A stretch of 48,130 bases of DNA from Syntrophomonadaceae bacterium (GCA_007119965.1 SKOR01000077.1:1-48130), one strand, 5' to 3'. Counted from the first letter of the stretch, positions 25,726 to 34,898 are shown. Made by a program: numbers and translations. Notes: a model not told the origin generated them from the letters alone.

Positions 25726-27825
25726 ATGGCGTTAACCAACCAAAACAGGTATAGCATGAAAGACTTTGGTAAGCTGTTCCGGGCTAATACCGATATTATG
25801 GCCGCGGTAGCATTTATCGCTATGGTAATTATTATCATTATACCGATTACCACCTGGATGCTTGATATATTACTGACACTTAACATCGCTTTTGGCTTAA
25901 TTGTACTGCTGGTCACTCTTTTTGCCAGCGATACCAGGGAGTTAAATATTTTTCCATCAATTCTGCTTACGGCTACACTTTTCCGGCTGGCCCTGAATAT
26001 CTCATCAACGCGCCTGATCCTTTCAGCGGCCGATGCAGGATCTGTTATCCAGGCTTTCGGCCAGTTTGTAGTGGCCGGTAATTACGTTGTCGGGATGGTT
26101 GTCTTTGTAATTATAACCGTGGTTCAATTTGTGGTAATTACAAACGGCGCCGGACGTGTTGCTGAAGTCGCAGCCCGCTTTACTCTTGATGCACTGCCCG
26201 GCAAGCAGATGAGTATCGATGCAGATTTTAACGCCGGATTGATTGATGAGGAGACTGCCCGGACAAAGCGAAAAGAAATGCAAAAAGAGGCCGATTTTTA
26301 CGGTTCCATGGATGGTGCCAGCAAGTTCGTCCGCGGCGATGCCATCGCTGGAATAGTTATAGTTTTGATTAATATTGTGGGTGGCCTGGGGATTGGTATG
26401 GTGCAGCTGGGAATGCCGCTGGAAGAAGCCGCTTCGGTTTTTACTATCCTTACTGTCGGGGACGGCCTGGTTGCCCAGGTTCCCGCCCTGCTGATATCGG
26501 TGTCAGCAGGTATGCTCGTTACCCGTTCAACTGCCGAAGCTTCCTTTGGCGAAGAAATGACTGCCCAGTTGATCGCTTTTCCCAAGGTAATCATGCTGGC
26601 TGCAGTTTTACTGTTCTTCCTGGGTGCAGTACCGGGGATGCCGCCGCTGCCTTTCTTCTTACTGGCCGGGGCCGGGGGGGCGCTCTCATATTTCCTGTTC
26701 AGAGAAAGAAGACAGGTAGCTGAAGAAGCGATAGTTGAAGCCGGTAAAGAAACAGAAGCCATGCCTCCCGAACCCGATGACTTTCGTTCGTTGCTCAAGG
26801 TTGAACTGATGGAAGTAGAGATTGGCTACAACCTGGTGGAACTGACAGATGAAGCGCGCGGCGGCAATTTGCTTGACAGGATTACGGCAGCCCGTAAAAA
26901 AGCGGTTAATGAGCTGGGTATTATCATACAACCGATCAGGGTTCGCGATAACCTGCAGCTGGGGCCTTTTGATTACCGGTTCAAGTTAAAAGGCAACGAA
27001 GTGGCCAGCGGCCAGGTCCGTCCGGGACTGCACCTGGCCTTAAACCCCGAGGGGGAGCTGCCGCCGGAACTCGACGGGATAGAAACCCGCGAACCGACAT
27101 TTAATCTCCCTGCAGTCTGGATTTCCGATGAAGCAAAAAATAAAGCCGAAGCCCTTGGCTGCACTGTTGTTGATGCTTCCACCGTGCTGATTACTCACCT
27201 GACTGAAGTAATTAAAGGCAATGCTTCTGAACTGCTGGTGCGCCAGGCTGTAAAAGACATGGTTGAATCGCTTAAAGACTCAAACCCTGCGGTTGTTGAA
27301 GAACTAAGCCCCGAAGTTCTATCACTCGGGGAGATTCAAAAGGTTATGCAAAATCTGCTCAGGGAGAAAGTGCCCCTGCATGATATAGCAACAATGATGG
27401 AAGAGCTCTCCGACCAGGGCAGGATAACCAAAGACCTTGATTCCCTGACCGAGGCGGTGAGGCAGTCTCTCCGGCGGACGATAACAGCTCAGCATGTCAA
27501 CCATGAAGGAAAACTTGAAGTAGTTACCATAGACCCGAAACTGGAAAAAATGATTTCCGTATCGATCCAGTCAACCCGCCAGGGTAGCTTCCCCATTATG
27601 GAGCCGGGGATCACCCAGAACCTGATCGACGGTATCGGCCGGGTTGTCGATAGTTTGGCCCAAAAAGGGATGTCCCCGGTCTTGTTGACATCGCCGCCGA
27701 TCCGTCTGCCCCTGAAACGACTTTTGGATCGGTATCATCTTCCTGTTGCCGTTCTTTCGATTAATGAAATTCTGCCGGAAGTCAGGGTAGAAGCTGTGGG
27801 AGTGATTAAGGAAAATGAAAATTAG
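25726..27825 (+). CDS. flhA: FlhA, flagellar export gate protein
   Basis: A 699-residue protein with about eight membrane segments in the first 330 residues and a large cytoplasmic domain after them. The FHIPEP family signature FRLALNISSTRLIL is at about residues 86-99, with PGKQMSIDADFNAGLIDEET in the following loop. The cytoplasmic part includes GYNLVELTDEARGGNLLDRI and the late segment MSPVLLTSPPIRLPLKRLLD. FlhA forms the nonameric ring that receives chaperone-substrate complexes. The final codons overlap flhF by eleven bases. Confidence 0.97.
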   Translation: MALTNQNRYSMKDFGKLFRANTDIMAAVAFIAMVIIIIIPITTWMLDILLTLNIAFGLIVLLVTLFASDTRELNIFPSILLTATLFRLALNISSTRLILSAADAGSVIQAFGQFVVAGNYVVGMVVFVIITVVQFVVITNGAGRVAEVAARFTLDALPGKQMSIDADFNAGLIDEETARTKRKEMQKEADFYGSMDGASKFVRGDAIAGIVIVLINIVGGLGIGMVQLGMPLEEAASVFTILTVGDGLVAQVPALLISVSAGMLVTRSTAEASFGEEMTAQLIAFPKVIMLAAVLLFFLGAVPGMPPLPFFLLAGAGGALSYFLFRERRQVAEEAIVEAGKETEAMPPEPDDFRSLLKVELMEVEIGYNLVELTDEARGGNLLDRITAARKKAVNELGIIIQPIRVRDNLQLGPFDYRFKLKGNEVASGQVRPGLHLALNPEGELPPELDGIETREPTFNLPAVWISDEAKNKAEALGCTVVDASTVLITHLTEVIKGNASELLVRQAVKDMVESLKDSNPAVVEELSPEVLSLGEIQKVMQNLLREKVPLHDIATMMEELSDQGRITKDLDSLTEAVRQSLRRTITAQHVNHEGKLEVVTIDPKLEKMISVSIQSTRQGSFPIMEPGITQNLIDGIGRVVDSLAQKGMSPVLLTSPPIRLPLKRLLDRYHLPVAVLSINEILPEVRVEAVGVIKENEN

Positions 27826-28927
27826 AAAATATTTCGCTTCAGACATGAAGGAAGGCCTGGTCAGGATAAAAAAAGATCTTGGTTCCGAGGCAGTTATATT
27901 ACACAGCCGGCGCGTCAGGCGCAGAGGGCTGAGCGGTTATTTTACTCCCAGGCAAATGGAGATTATTGCAGCGGTAGACCAAAAAAAACATGAGCCCCAG
28001 CTCAACAGTGTAATGCTGAAAAAAGCGGTCGAGAAGGAGGGGCAGATTTCTTCAATGGCCGGCGAACTTGAGACTTTAAAAAATACGGTATCCGAACTTT
28101 CAACTGCTGCCTCCAGCGGCAGCGCCGGACATCAGGCCTCAGGGCTGATGTCTAAAAAGAAGAGCTCTAATTACTGGCGATCTTACCTGGAACACCATGA
28201 TCTGGATCCAAACCTGCTGGAAGAGATATTCGTGGAGGCTGAAGTTGAGGCTGCTGTCCCCGGCCGGATGAGCCATTCGCGCATGGCTGAGATATTGCAG
28301 GAGAAAGCAGGCAGCAGGGTTAGCAGCACTGCAGGTTTTAACTCCCGGTCGCAGATCTTTATCGGCCCGACCGGGGTAGGTAAAACTACTACCCTGGCCA
28401 AGCTGGCGGCCCGTTCTTCTTTTAATTTCAACGAAAAAGTCGGGTTGATCACGATCGATCACTACCGGATCGGGGCAGTTGAACAACTGCGAACTTATGC
28501 TGAAATTATGGATCTGCCCCTTGAAGTGGTGATTAACCCGCAGGATCTGTTTAAGGTGATGATGCGCCTTGAAGGCTGTGAACGTATTTTTATTGACACG
28601 GCAGGACGTTCTACAGGCTGTGAAGATCAACTCGGCGAGCTGCTCCCCTATATTGACCTGCTTCTTCCGGCTGACATACACCTGGTAATCAGCGCTACCA
28701 CCCGCAGGCAGGATATCGGCTATATAACGGAACGTTTCAGACGTTTAAAATACAACCGCCTGATTATAACCAAGCTTGATGAGACGAATGCTTACGGCGC
28801 AGCTTTAAACGGCGCTTATTATACAAAGCTGCCCCTGGCCTATTTAACAGATGGCCAGCGGGTCCCGGAAGACTTAAAGCCGGCCTCAGAAGTTGATCTG
28901 GCCGGCTTGCTCTGGAGGTCGGGGTAA
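27815..28927 (+). CDS. flhF: FlhF, SRP-type GTPase placing the flagellum
   Basis: A 370-residue protein. The basic N-terminal domain (MKIRKYFASDMKEGLVRIKK) is followed by a variable linker and then the SRP-like G domain. G1 is GPTGVGKTTTLAKLA near residue 184, then ITIDHYRIGAVEQLRTYAEI, IDTAGRSTG and ITKLDETNAYGAAL. FlhF recruits early basal-body parts to the assembly site and is activated by FlhG. It starts within flhA and shares one base with flhG. Confidence 0.96.
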   Translation: MKIRKYFASDMKEGLVRIKKDLGSEAVILHSRRVRRRGLSGYFTPRQMEIIAAVDQKKHEPQLNSVMLKKAVEKEGQISSMAGELETLKNTVSELSTAASSGSAGHQASGLMSKKKSSNYWRSYLEHHDLDPNLLEEIFVEAEVEAAVPGRMSHSRMAEILQEKAGSRVSSTAGFNSRSQIFIGPTGVGKTTTLAKLAARSSFNFNEKVGLITIDHYRIGAVEQLRTYAEIMDLPLEVVINPQDLFKVMMRLEGCERIFIDTAGRSTGCEDQLGELLPYIDLLLPADIHLVISATTRRQDIGYITERFRRLKYNRLIITKLDETNAYGAALNGAYYTKLPLAYLTDGQRVPEDLKPASEVDLAGLLWRSG

Positions 28928-29820
28928 TGATGGGCGATCAAGCAGAAAAACTGAGAACCGAAGCCCTTCATAAAGGGCTGAAACCGCCTTCATGCCGCCG
29001 CCCGGCGGCAGCCGGATGCAGGGTGATTGCCGTGGCCAGCGGTAAAGGCGGCGTGGGAAAAACCAGCCTGGTCCTGAACCTGGGTTTATCCCTGATTCAT
29101 ATGGGTTACCGCGTTGTGGTTATAGATGCAGACCTCGGGATGGCCAATATAGATGTGATGCTCAATACCATGCCTGCCTACAGCCTGGCTGATGTCGTAA
29201 GCGGTGAAAAAACCCTCTGCGATATCATGATCCGCGGCCCGCTGGATTTAAAAATTGTCCCCGGCAGTTCGGGTTTGTTTGATCTGGCTAATATCGATCA
29301 TGCCAAAAGGCAGCTTCTGCTTGATCAGCTGAACGGCCTTGAAGCAGAAGGTGATTTTATTTTGGTTGACACCGCCGCAGGTATTTCGCGAAATGTAATC
29401 AGCTTTATCGGTGCAGCCGATGACTTTATACTGGTTACCACTCCAGAGCCTACTGCCCTGACTGATGCCTACGGAATGCTTAAAGTGCTCAGCGGGAGGG
29501 GCCTGAAGAAAAAAAGCCACGTGGTTGTCAATTCGACGCAGACTTTCCACCAGGGTCAAAGAACATACAGCGGTTTAGAAAGAGTTGTCAGGCAATACCT
29601 TCCCGCCATGGAAGTAAACTATCTTGGCGAGGTGCGTTATGATCAGGCGGTCAGCCGGGCTGTCCATAATTTTATTCCCTTTGTCCTCAGCAAGCCCCGC
29701 AGCGCCGCATCTGTTGCCGTTAAAAGAATCGCCTGCCGTTTGGCGGCGAGCGGGGAACCTGAAAAGCAAGATGAAGGCGGCATTACCGGTTTTATCAGCC
29801 GGCTCAGAAAACTGTCATGA
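28927..29820 (+). CDS. flhG: FlhG (YlxH/FleN), MinD-like ATPase
   Basis: A 297-residue ParA/MinD-family ATPase. The first residues contain DQAEKLR, the short N-terminal motif with which FlhG activates the FlhF GTPase. The deviant Walker A motif VASGKGGVGKTSLVLNLG lies at about residues 36-53, with VVVIDADLGMANIDVML next and VDTAAGIS further on. The C-terminus is amphipathic (GFISRLRKLS), consistent with membrane binding. FlhG limits flagellar number with FlhF and contacts the C ring. The stop codon overlaps the ATG 29817 of the next frame. Confidence 0.94.
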   Translation: MMGDQAEKLRTEALHKGLKPPSCRRPAAAGCRVIAVASGKGGVGKTSLVLNLGLSLIHMGYRVVVIDADLGMANIDVMLNTMPAYSLADVVSGEKTLCDIMIRGPLDLKIVPGSSGLFDLANIDHAKRQLLLDQLNGLEAEGDFILVDTAAGISRNVISFIGAADDFILVTTPEPTALTDAYGMLKVLSGRGLKKKSHVVVNSTQTFHQGQRTYSGLERVVRQYLPAMEVNYLGEVRYDQAVSRAVHNFIPFVLSKPRSAASVAVKRIACRLAASGEPEKQDEGGITGFISRLRKLS

Positions 29821-29849
29821 GATTTACATGGAGGAGGATTGCCCGGGAA

Positions 29850-30593
29850 ATGATTAACCAGCTTAAGGAAGGCGCCAGGCTGCAAATACTGCTTGAGTCA
29901 GAGCAGGAATACTACATGACAAATATTAAGAGTGTTACGAAGGACGTTTTTACTATTTATGAACCGACATCCGGCGGCAAAAGCCTCGACATGCCGCAAT
30001 ACAGCACCTGGCAGTTTTGTCTTTTGGGAGAAAATGCCGTCTATTTTTACACATCGAGGATAGTAGGATTCAGTAAAGACGGGGCTGAAACAAGCTATAC
30101 GATAAAAATACCAGATTCAATACACCGTCAACAGCGCAGGGGGCATGTCAGGGTTCCCTGTCACCATGATCTAAGTTACTGGTTGTGGGACGATACCGTG
30201 ATGCCGGGGCTGACTGCGCCCCAGCTGGCAGCACATTCTTCCGATTTATGGGAAGATCCGGAGTGGCTTCAGGATTACCTTTTTAAACTTGAATCCGAAG
30301 TGCCCGGCAAAAATGCTTTTACTCTCGATATCTCGGGGGGCGGCTTGAGAATGGTAACCCTGGAACCGCTGGCCAGGCATGATCGCCTCATTTTAAAAAT
30401 AACCCTTGACGATCAGCGGAAGCGAGAGAGTTTATTACTGGAAGCCAGGGTGGTCAGGGTTGTGCCGCTTAACATTGGCGGCTGGAAAAGATACAGGGTA
30501 GGGATAAGCTTTGTTGATTTAGATCAAAAAATCCAGGAGCGCATTATCAGTTACCTGTTTAAAATTATGCGCAAAAAACATAAGGGAGGTTAA
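29850..30593 (+). CDS. PilZ-domain flagellar brake protein, YcgR-like
   Basis: A protein of 247 residues if ATG 29850 is used (GGAGGAGG at 29830-29837). ATG 29817, overlapping the flhG stop, would add eleven residues and cannot be excluded. The N-terminal domain is YcgR-like (LKEGARLQILLES). The C-terminal PilZ domain has the c-di-GMP binding motifs RRGHVR and DISGGGLRM. About 45 residues separate the first arginine motif strand from the second motif (including WLWDDTVMPGLTAPQ), longer than usual. PilZ proteins of this type bind c-di-GMP and slow the motor or stator. Position next to flhG and fliA matches Bacillus and Clostridium relatives. Confidence 0.88.
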   Translation: MINQLKEGARLQILLESEQEYYMTNIKSVTKDVFTIYEPTSGGKSLDMPQYSTWQFCLLGENAVYFYTSRIVGFSKDGAETSYTIKIPDSIHRQQRRGHVRVPCHHDLSYWLWDDTVMPGLTAPQLAAHSSDLWEDPEWLQDYLFKLESEVPGKNAFTLDISGGGLRMVTLEPLARHDRLILKITLDDQRKRESLLLEARVVRVVPLNIGGWKRYRVGISFVDLDQKIQERIISYLFKIMRKKHKGG

Positions 30594-30597
30594 CGGG

Positions 30598-31353
30598 GTG
30601 ACCATGCTAGAGCGAAATGCCAAGAAAGTCTACCAGGAGCAGCATGAAGGTTCCAGCCGTGAGGAAACGATTACCAGGTACCTGCCTCTGATTAAAAAGA
30701 TTGCCGGTAAGCTTAGCATAGCGCTGCCCCCTTCTTTAGATGAAGAAGACCTGGTGGGAAGCGGTATTATCGGGCTACTCGAAGCTCTTGACCGCTTTGA
30801 TGCGTCACGCGGGGTACAGTTTTCAACATATGCAACCTGGCGGATAAAGGGAGCGATGATCGATGAAATCAGGCGTACCAGCCCCGCCCCGCGCTCGTTT
30901 TTCAGCCAGTACCGCCAGGTCCATCAAACTGAAGAAAGTCTGCGCCAATCATTAAACCGCGAGCCGTCACGCGAGGAAATTGCCTCTTCGCTCGGTTGGT
31001 CTGTTAACATGGTTGAACAGGTCTGGGCCAATTACAATCTTATGTCGGTTGTATCCCTGGAAAAGATGATTCTTGCCGGCGACGGGGAAGAAAGCCTCCG
31101 CCTTGAAGGGGTTATTCCATCGCCCGACAAGACTCCTGAAGAAAAGCTGACTGATAAAGAACAGGTAGAACAGCTCGCGGCAGCGCTTGAACAGCTGCCC
31201 GAGCGGGAAAAGCTGATGCTATCACTTTTCTATTATGAAGAGCTGACAAAAAAAGAAATTGCCGGTTTGCTAAAAGTTTCCGCAGCGAGGATATCGCAGC
31301 TGCATGCGAGGGCGATAGAGCGTCTGCGCCAGAGTCTGGCCGATGATCAATAA
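30598..31353 (+). CDS. fliA: Sigma-28 factor for flagellar and chemotaxis genes (FliA/SigD)
   Basis: A 251-residue sigma factor starting at GTG 30598 with AGGGAGG upstream. Region 2 is clear: EEDLVGSGIIGLLEALDRFD and FSTYATWRIKGAMIDEIRRT. Region 3 includes REEIASSLGWSVNMVE. Region 4 has LPEREKLMLSLFYYEELTKK followed by the recognition helix AARISQLHARAIERL. It directs late gene transcription and is held by FlgM, encoded at 3.0 kb. The place after flhG and the PilZ gene corresponds to sigD in the Bacillus fla/che operon. Confidence 0.96.
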   Translation: MTMLERNAKKVYQEQHEGSSREETITRYLPLIKKIAGKLSIALPPSLDEEDLVGSGIIGLLEALDRFDASRGVQFSTYATWRIKGAMIDEIRRTSPAPRSFFSQYRQVHQTEESLRQSLNREPSREEIASSLGWSVNMVEQVWANYNLMSVVSLEKMILAGDGEESLRLEGVIPSPDKTPEEKLTDKEQVEQLAAALEQLPEREKLMLSLFYYEELTKKEIAGLLKVSAARISQLHARAIERLRQSLADDQ

Positions 31354-31377
31354 GAAAATCGAAAAAGGGGTTGCGGG

Positions 31378-31851
31378 ATGGGATATTTAATTGTCGGTAT
31401 TTTACTTGGAGTTGCCGTAAGCTGGTTTTGGCAGAGCCAGTTCAGTGGAGCTCCCGCATTTAAACAGCTGATGCATAAAGAGCTGACCGTTAACGGTCAG
31501 CTTGGCAGTGTAGCTGTTCTAAAGAAAAGACTTGAAATAATGGAAAATAAGCTGCTGGACATGGAAGAACCCTCGGCAGTGATCGAAAAAGCGGCCGCGG
31601 TGGAAGAAAAAGCCGCAGCGAAATTACCCGGGGAGATAGTTGCCCTGCCCGGTAGCGGCAGGAGGTCGGCAGCCAGGCTGCAGGGGGCAGATCGTAATAA
31701 AAACAGGGGGCAGGTTCTCTCTATGTGGAAAGACGGCAAAGCGATTGATGATATAGTAACCCGGACCCTGCTTGGTAAAGGCGAAATAGAGCTGATCATA
31801 GCACTCGGCGAAAATAACCTTAAAAGAGATTCAGAAACCGGTAGAGTTTAA
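31378..31851 (+). CDS. SwrB-like membrane-anchored protein after sigma-28
   Basis: A 157-residue protein directly after fliA. A single N-terminal membrane segment (MGYLIVGILLGVAVSWFW) is followed by a coiled coil and an Ala/Glu-rich linker. The C-terminal part, VLSMWKDGKAIDDIVTRTLL with GKGEIELIIAL, is a helix-turn-helix-like segment of the kind found in SwrB/YlxL. In Bacillus subtilis, swrB follows sigD and promotes activation of the basal-body export apparatus. Sequence identity is low outside the tail, so the call rests on architecture and place together. Confidence 0.65.
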   Translation: MGYLIVGILLGVAVSWFWQSQFSGAPAFKQLMHKELTVNGQLGSVAVLKKRLEIMENKLLDMEEPSAVIEKAAAVEEKAAAKLPGEIVALPGSGRRSAARLQGADRNKNRGQVLSMWKDGKAIDDIVTRTLLGKGEIELIIALGENNLKRDSETGRV

Positions 31852-31876
31852 TATTCCTGTAAGGAGGTGTCGACAA

Positions 31877-32656
31877 ATGCGTGGATTGTACCTATCTGAA
31901 GGAGCGATGCTGGTTCAACAGGCGCAGCTGCAGGTAATCAGCAATAACCTTTCCAACCTGCGCTCAACCGGCTTTAAAAGAGATCACGGCGTGGAAACCA
32001 GTTTTGCAGAATGGATGCTTCACGAGCTGCGGCCTGAACCCGGGCCGGAGAAGGGGGGGAGCCTCCGCCCGATTGGTTCAATTGCCCATAATGTGGCGAC
32101 CCGGGAAACGGTAACTGCATTTACCCAGGGACCGCTGGAAGTAACCGATCGCCAACTGGATTTCGCCCTCGCCGGCAGCGGATTTTTCCAGGTTGAAGGC
32201 GGGGAAGGCATCCTGTATACCAGGAATGGCCGGTTTGAGCTTAACGGGGAGGGAGTCCTGGTTACAGCAGCGGAAGGTTTTGAAGTGATCGGAGAAGGGG
32301 GATCCATTCAGCTGGCTACTGACGATGTTACAGTCATGGCGGATGGCTCAATATTTTATAATGACGGGATGACTTATGGCGAAGCTTCACCAGGACGGCT
32401 GGCTATAGCCGTATTTGAAGCCGATGCCCAGATAGAAAAATACGGGAATAATTATTTCGTAACCGATGCGGCTGAAGGCGGGGAAGATGAATTTGAAGTG
32501 TTGTCGGGTTTTTTAGAAGGTTCAAATGTGAGCCTGATTCGTGAAATGACTTCCCTGATGGCGGTGCGCCGTAGCTATGAAGCCGCCCAGAAAATCATGA
32601 TCACTTATGATCAGATCTTGAATAAGGCTGCTAACGAACTGGGCTCTTCAGCCTGA
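31877..32656 (+). CDS. flgF: Flagellar basal-body rod protein FlgF type
   Basis: A 259-residue rod protein behind AAGGAGGTG. It has the rod family N-terminus (LQVISNNLSNLRSTGFKRDH), the central LDFALAGSGFFQVEGGEGIL and TRNGRFELNGEGVLVTAAEG, and the C-terminal LIREMTSLMAVRRSYEAAQK. The first of two adjacent distal-rod genes; in Bacillus the pair is called flhO/flhP. I call this one FlgF from its order and its less canonical N-terminal signature, but the F and G names could be debated. Confidence 0.88.
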   Translation: MRGLYLSEGAMLVQQAQLQVISNNLSNLRSTGFKRDHGVETSFAEWMLHELRPEPGPEKGGSLRPIGSIAHNVATRETVTAFTQGPLEVTDRQLDFALAGSGFFQVEGGEGILYTRNGRFELNGEGVLVTAAEGFEVIGEGGSIQLATDDVTVMADGSIFYNDGMTYGEASPGRLAIAVFEADAQIEKYGNNYFVTDAAEGGEDEFEVLSGFLEGSNVSLIREMTSLMAVRRSYEAAQKIMITYDQILNKAANELGSSA

Positions 32657-32691
32657 TCAAAAGATGCCGATAATAAGAGAGGTGACTACTT

Positions 32692-33474
32692 ATGAGCCGT
32701 TCATTTTTTAACGCGTTTTCCGGCGTAGCAGCATACCAGCGTTCCTTGCAGCAGGTTGCTGACAACCTGGCCAATGTTAATACCAACGCTTACAAACGGT
32801 CGGAGGTTTCTTTTACCGAACTGCTTTATTCTGAGTTAGGGGAAAAACGTTATTCTGTCGATCCACTGCAGGGCGAACTGCCCCCGTTTGCGGGCAAGGG
32901 AACACACATGTACCCGGTAACCCGGGTTTACAACCAGGGCTCGCTGCAGTTGACTGATCGATCCCTGGATTTGGCGGTCGAAGGCAAAGGCTTCTTTAGA
33001 ATAAACAGGCCTGACGGGACTGAAGCTTATACTCGCAGGGGCAGTTTTTTTGCAGATAAAGACGGAACTATAGTAACCGATCGGGGAGAAGAACTCGATC
33101 TCAATTTTGATTTAGCCGGGATAATGACAAATACAGTAATTATCACCCCCGAAGGGCAGGTAAGCGGTGAAAATGAAGCCGGGGAAAGGATCCTGTTGGG
33201 AGAAATCTCGCTTTATAACTTTGTCAACCAGGGCGGTCTTTTAAAAGACAGCAGCGGGTTATTCACGGCAACTGAGGCGTCCGGTGAGCCCGAAGAAGGC
33301 AATCCGGGGACAAACGGCTTCGGTGCTTTACGCCAGTATTTTCTGGAAGCGTCTAATGTTGACATTGCGATGGAAATGATTCATTTAATGGCCAGCCAGC
33401 GCGCCCTTCAGGCCAATGTGCGAAGCCTTGTTACCGCCGATGAACTCAAAGCCCTGACCCTGTTGGTCAGGTAG
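32692..33474 (+). CDS. flgG: Flagellar distal rod protein FlgG type
   Basis: A 260-residue rod protein with AGAGAGGTG upstream. The signature VADNLANVNTNAYKRSEVSF is at about residues 17-36, RSLDLAVEGKGFFRI in the middle, and ASNVDIAMEMIHLMASQRAL close to the end. FlgG polymerises into the distal rod joined to the hook. An insertion around residues 145-200 (NTVIITPEGQVSGENEAGER) is ordinary for the family. Confidence 0.9.
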   Translation: MSRSFFNAFSGVAAYQRSLQQVADNLANVNTNAYKRSEVSFTELLYSELGEKRYSVDPLQGELPPFAGKGTHMYPVTRVYNQGSLQLTDRSLDLAVEGKGFFRINRPDGTEAYTRRGSFFADKDGTIVTDRGEELDLNFDLAGIMTNTVIITPEGQVSGENEAGERILLGEISLYNFVNQGGLLKDSSGLFTATEASGEPEEGNPGTNGFGALRQYFLEASNVDIAMEMIHLMASQRALQANVRSLVTADELKALTLLVR

Positions 33475-33522
33475 CAGCCCGGAAAGCCCTGATCGCTTTA
33501 AAAACCTGCAGGAGGTGAACAG

Positions 33523-34524
33523 ATGGGAAAAGATGCCTTAACTCAATCAGAAATCGATTCGCTGATCAACGCCATATCCAGTGGTGACCTGGAAGAAGAG
33601 ACTCCTGAAACTGGCGATGATTACCAGGCTTACGATTTCAGAAGGCCGACCAAGTTTTCCAAGGAGCAGATCAGGACCCTGCAGATCATCCATGAAAACT
33701 ATGCCCGGATTATGGGTAATTACCTGACTTCTTTTCTGCGGGTGCCTGTAAAACTGCAGGTTGTATCCGTTGCCCAGGTTTCCTATGAAGAGTTTGTGTT
33801 TTCACTGCCTGTGCCTACATTGATGACAATATTTAACATGTCTCAGAAGATGGGTGTCGCCATGCTGGAAACAAACCCGGCATTTGTCTTTACGATCATT
33901 GATCTGCTGTTTGGCGGTGAAGGCAAACAGCCTGGTAAAATAAGGGAATTGACCGAAATTGAACTTTCAGTTATGAGGCAGATAAATGAAAAATTTATGG
34001 ATAACCTCAGTTATGCCTGGAAAGGCATTGTCCAGCTTGAACCAAAGATCGAAAGTATGGATACCAATCCCCAGTTTAACCAGGTTATTGCCTCCAGTGA
34101 AACGGTTGCCCTGGTTACTTTCTCTGCCAATGTCCAGAATGTACAGGGCTTTGTCAACCTATGTTTCCCCTTTGTCGGCCTCGAGCATGTCCTCTCCAGT
34201 CTTACCGCCCAGCACTGGTTCAACCAGTTTCAACAGTCTGCTTCCAAAAATAAACCCGGTGATGTGGAAAAGTGCCTCAAGGATCCTGAAGCAGAGGTTC
34301 AGGCAGTTCTCGGCAAAGCGCGGATTACCCTGGATGACTTTCTGCAGCTACAGGAGGGCGACGTGCTGCCCCTGCGCAGGAGGCGCGGTGAACCCCTGGA
34401 GCTGTTAGTGGAAGGCAGGCCTATATTTAAGGTGCAGCCCGGTTTAAGAGGCAAGCAGCTGGCGGTTAAAGTTACAGGTTGGGTTTCCGAAGAAAGTAAA
34501 AAAGCGGGTGAACTTAATGGATAA
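33523..34524 (+). CDS. fliM: Flagellar motor switch protein FliM
   Basis: A 333-residue protein with GCAGGAGGTG upstream. The N-terminal CheY-P binding peptide is present (ALTQSEIDSLINAI), then the conserved YDFRRPTKFSKEQIRTLQII, and the middle CheC-like domain with MAMLE-type residues (KMGVAMLETNPAFVFTIIDL, LFGGEGK). The C-terminal SpoA domain includes ARITLDDFLQLQEGDVLPL. FliM receives CheY-P and sets rotation direction. It overlaps the second fliN by eight bases. Confidence 0.97.
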   Translation: MGKDALTQSEIDSLINAISSGDLEEETPETGDDYQAYDFRRPTKFSKEQIRTLQIIHENYARIMGNYLTSFLRVPVKLQVVSVAQVSYEEFVFSLPVPTLMTIFNMSQKMGVAMLETNPAFVFTIIDLLFGGEGKQPGKIRELTEIELSVMRQINEKFMDNLSYAWKGIVQLEPKIESMDTNPQFNQVIASSETVALVTFSANVQNVQGFVNLCFPFVGLEHVLSSLTAQHWFNQFQQSASKNKPGDVEKCLKDPEAEVQAVLGKARITLDDFLQLQEGDVLPLRRRRGEPLELLVEGRPIFKVQPGLRGKQLAVKVTGWVSEESKKAGELNG

Positions 34525-34861
34525 CCAGAGCTTGCTGTCTGAAGAGGAAATGAATGCCCTGCTCAGTGTCGATTCCAGCCGTGAAGATGAGCTTAAGATG
34601 GATCTGAAGTTGAAGCTGGTATTAGACTTTCCCCTGGAAGTATCGGTCCGGTTGGGCGAAGCCCGGATGACTATCGGCCAGCTTTTGAACCTGACCGTGG
34701 GAACAGTGGTTGAGCTTGACAGCATGATCGATGAGCCGGTTGACCTGGTTGTAAATGGAAAATCGTTTGCCAGGGGAGAGGTAATCACTGTTGGAGAAAC
34801 TTTTGGGGTTCGCCTGAAAAGCATCAGCAAGCCTGAAGAAAGATTGGAAAACCTGCGCTGA
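34517..34861 (+). CDS. fliN: FliN-type SpoA-domain switch protein with CheY-binding-like N-terminus, second of three
   Basis: A protein of 114 residues starting at ATG 34517 (GTG 34508 possible). The SpoA domain covers about residues 35-105: LDFPLEVSVRLGEARMTIGQ, GTVVELDSMIDEPVDLVVNG, SFARGEVITVGETFGVRLKS. The N-terminus, QSLLSEEEMNALLS, closely follows the EIDALL-type CheY-P binding peptide of FliM and FliY, which is not usual for a plain FliN. It is translationally coupled to fliM and followed by the two-CheC FliY. Together they suggest the functions of a normal FliY are split over two proteins. Confidence 0.88.
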   Translation: MDNQSLLSEEEMNALLSVDSSREDELKMDLKLKLVLDFPLEVSVRLGEARMTIGQLLNLTVGTVVELDSMIDEPVDLVVNGKSFARGEVITVGETFGVRLKSISKPEERLENLR

Positions 34862-34898
34862 ACTGCTTTACCGGTATAACTCTTTAGCAAGGCAGTTC
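34860..34898 (+). other. Intercistronic hairpin between fliN and fliY
   Basis: GAACTGCTTT at 34860-34869, overlapping the fliN stop codon, pairs with AAGGCAGTTC at 34889-34898, with one G-U pair and a 19-base loop. There is no T tract, so it is not an intrinsic terminator. It could modulate mRNA stability or translation; weak evidence only. Confidence 0.35.

Noticed and set aside
32666-32673. GCCGATAA resembling a sigma-28 -10 box in front of flgG
   Set aside because: No TAAA-type -35 box occurs at about 15 bases upstream, and the gene is inside a dense operon.
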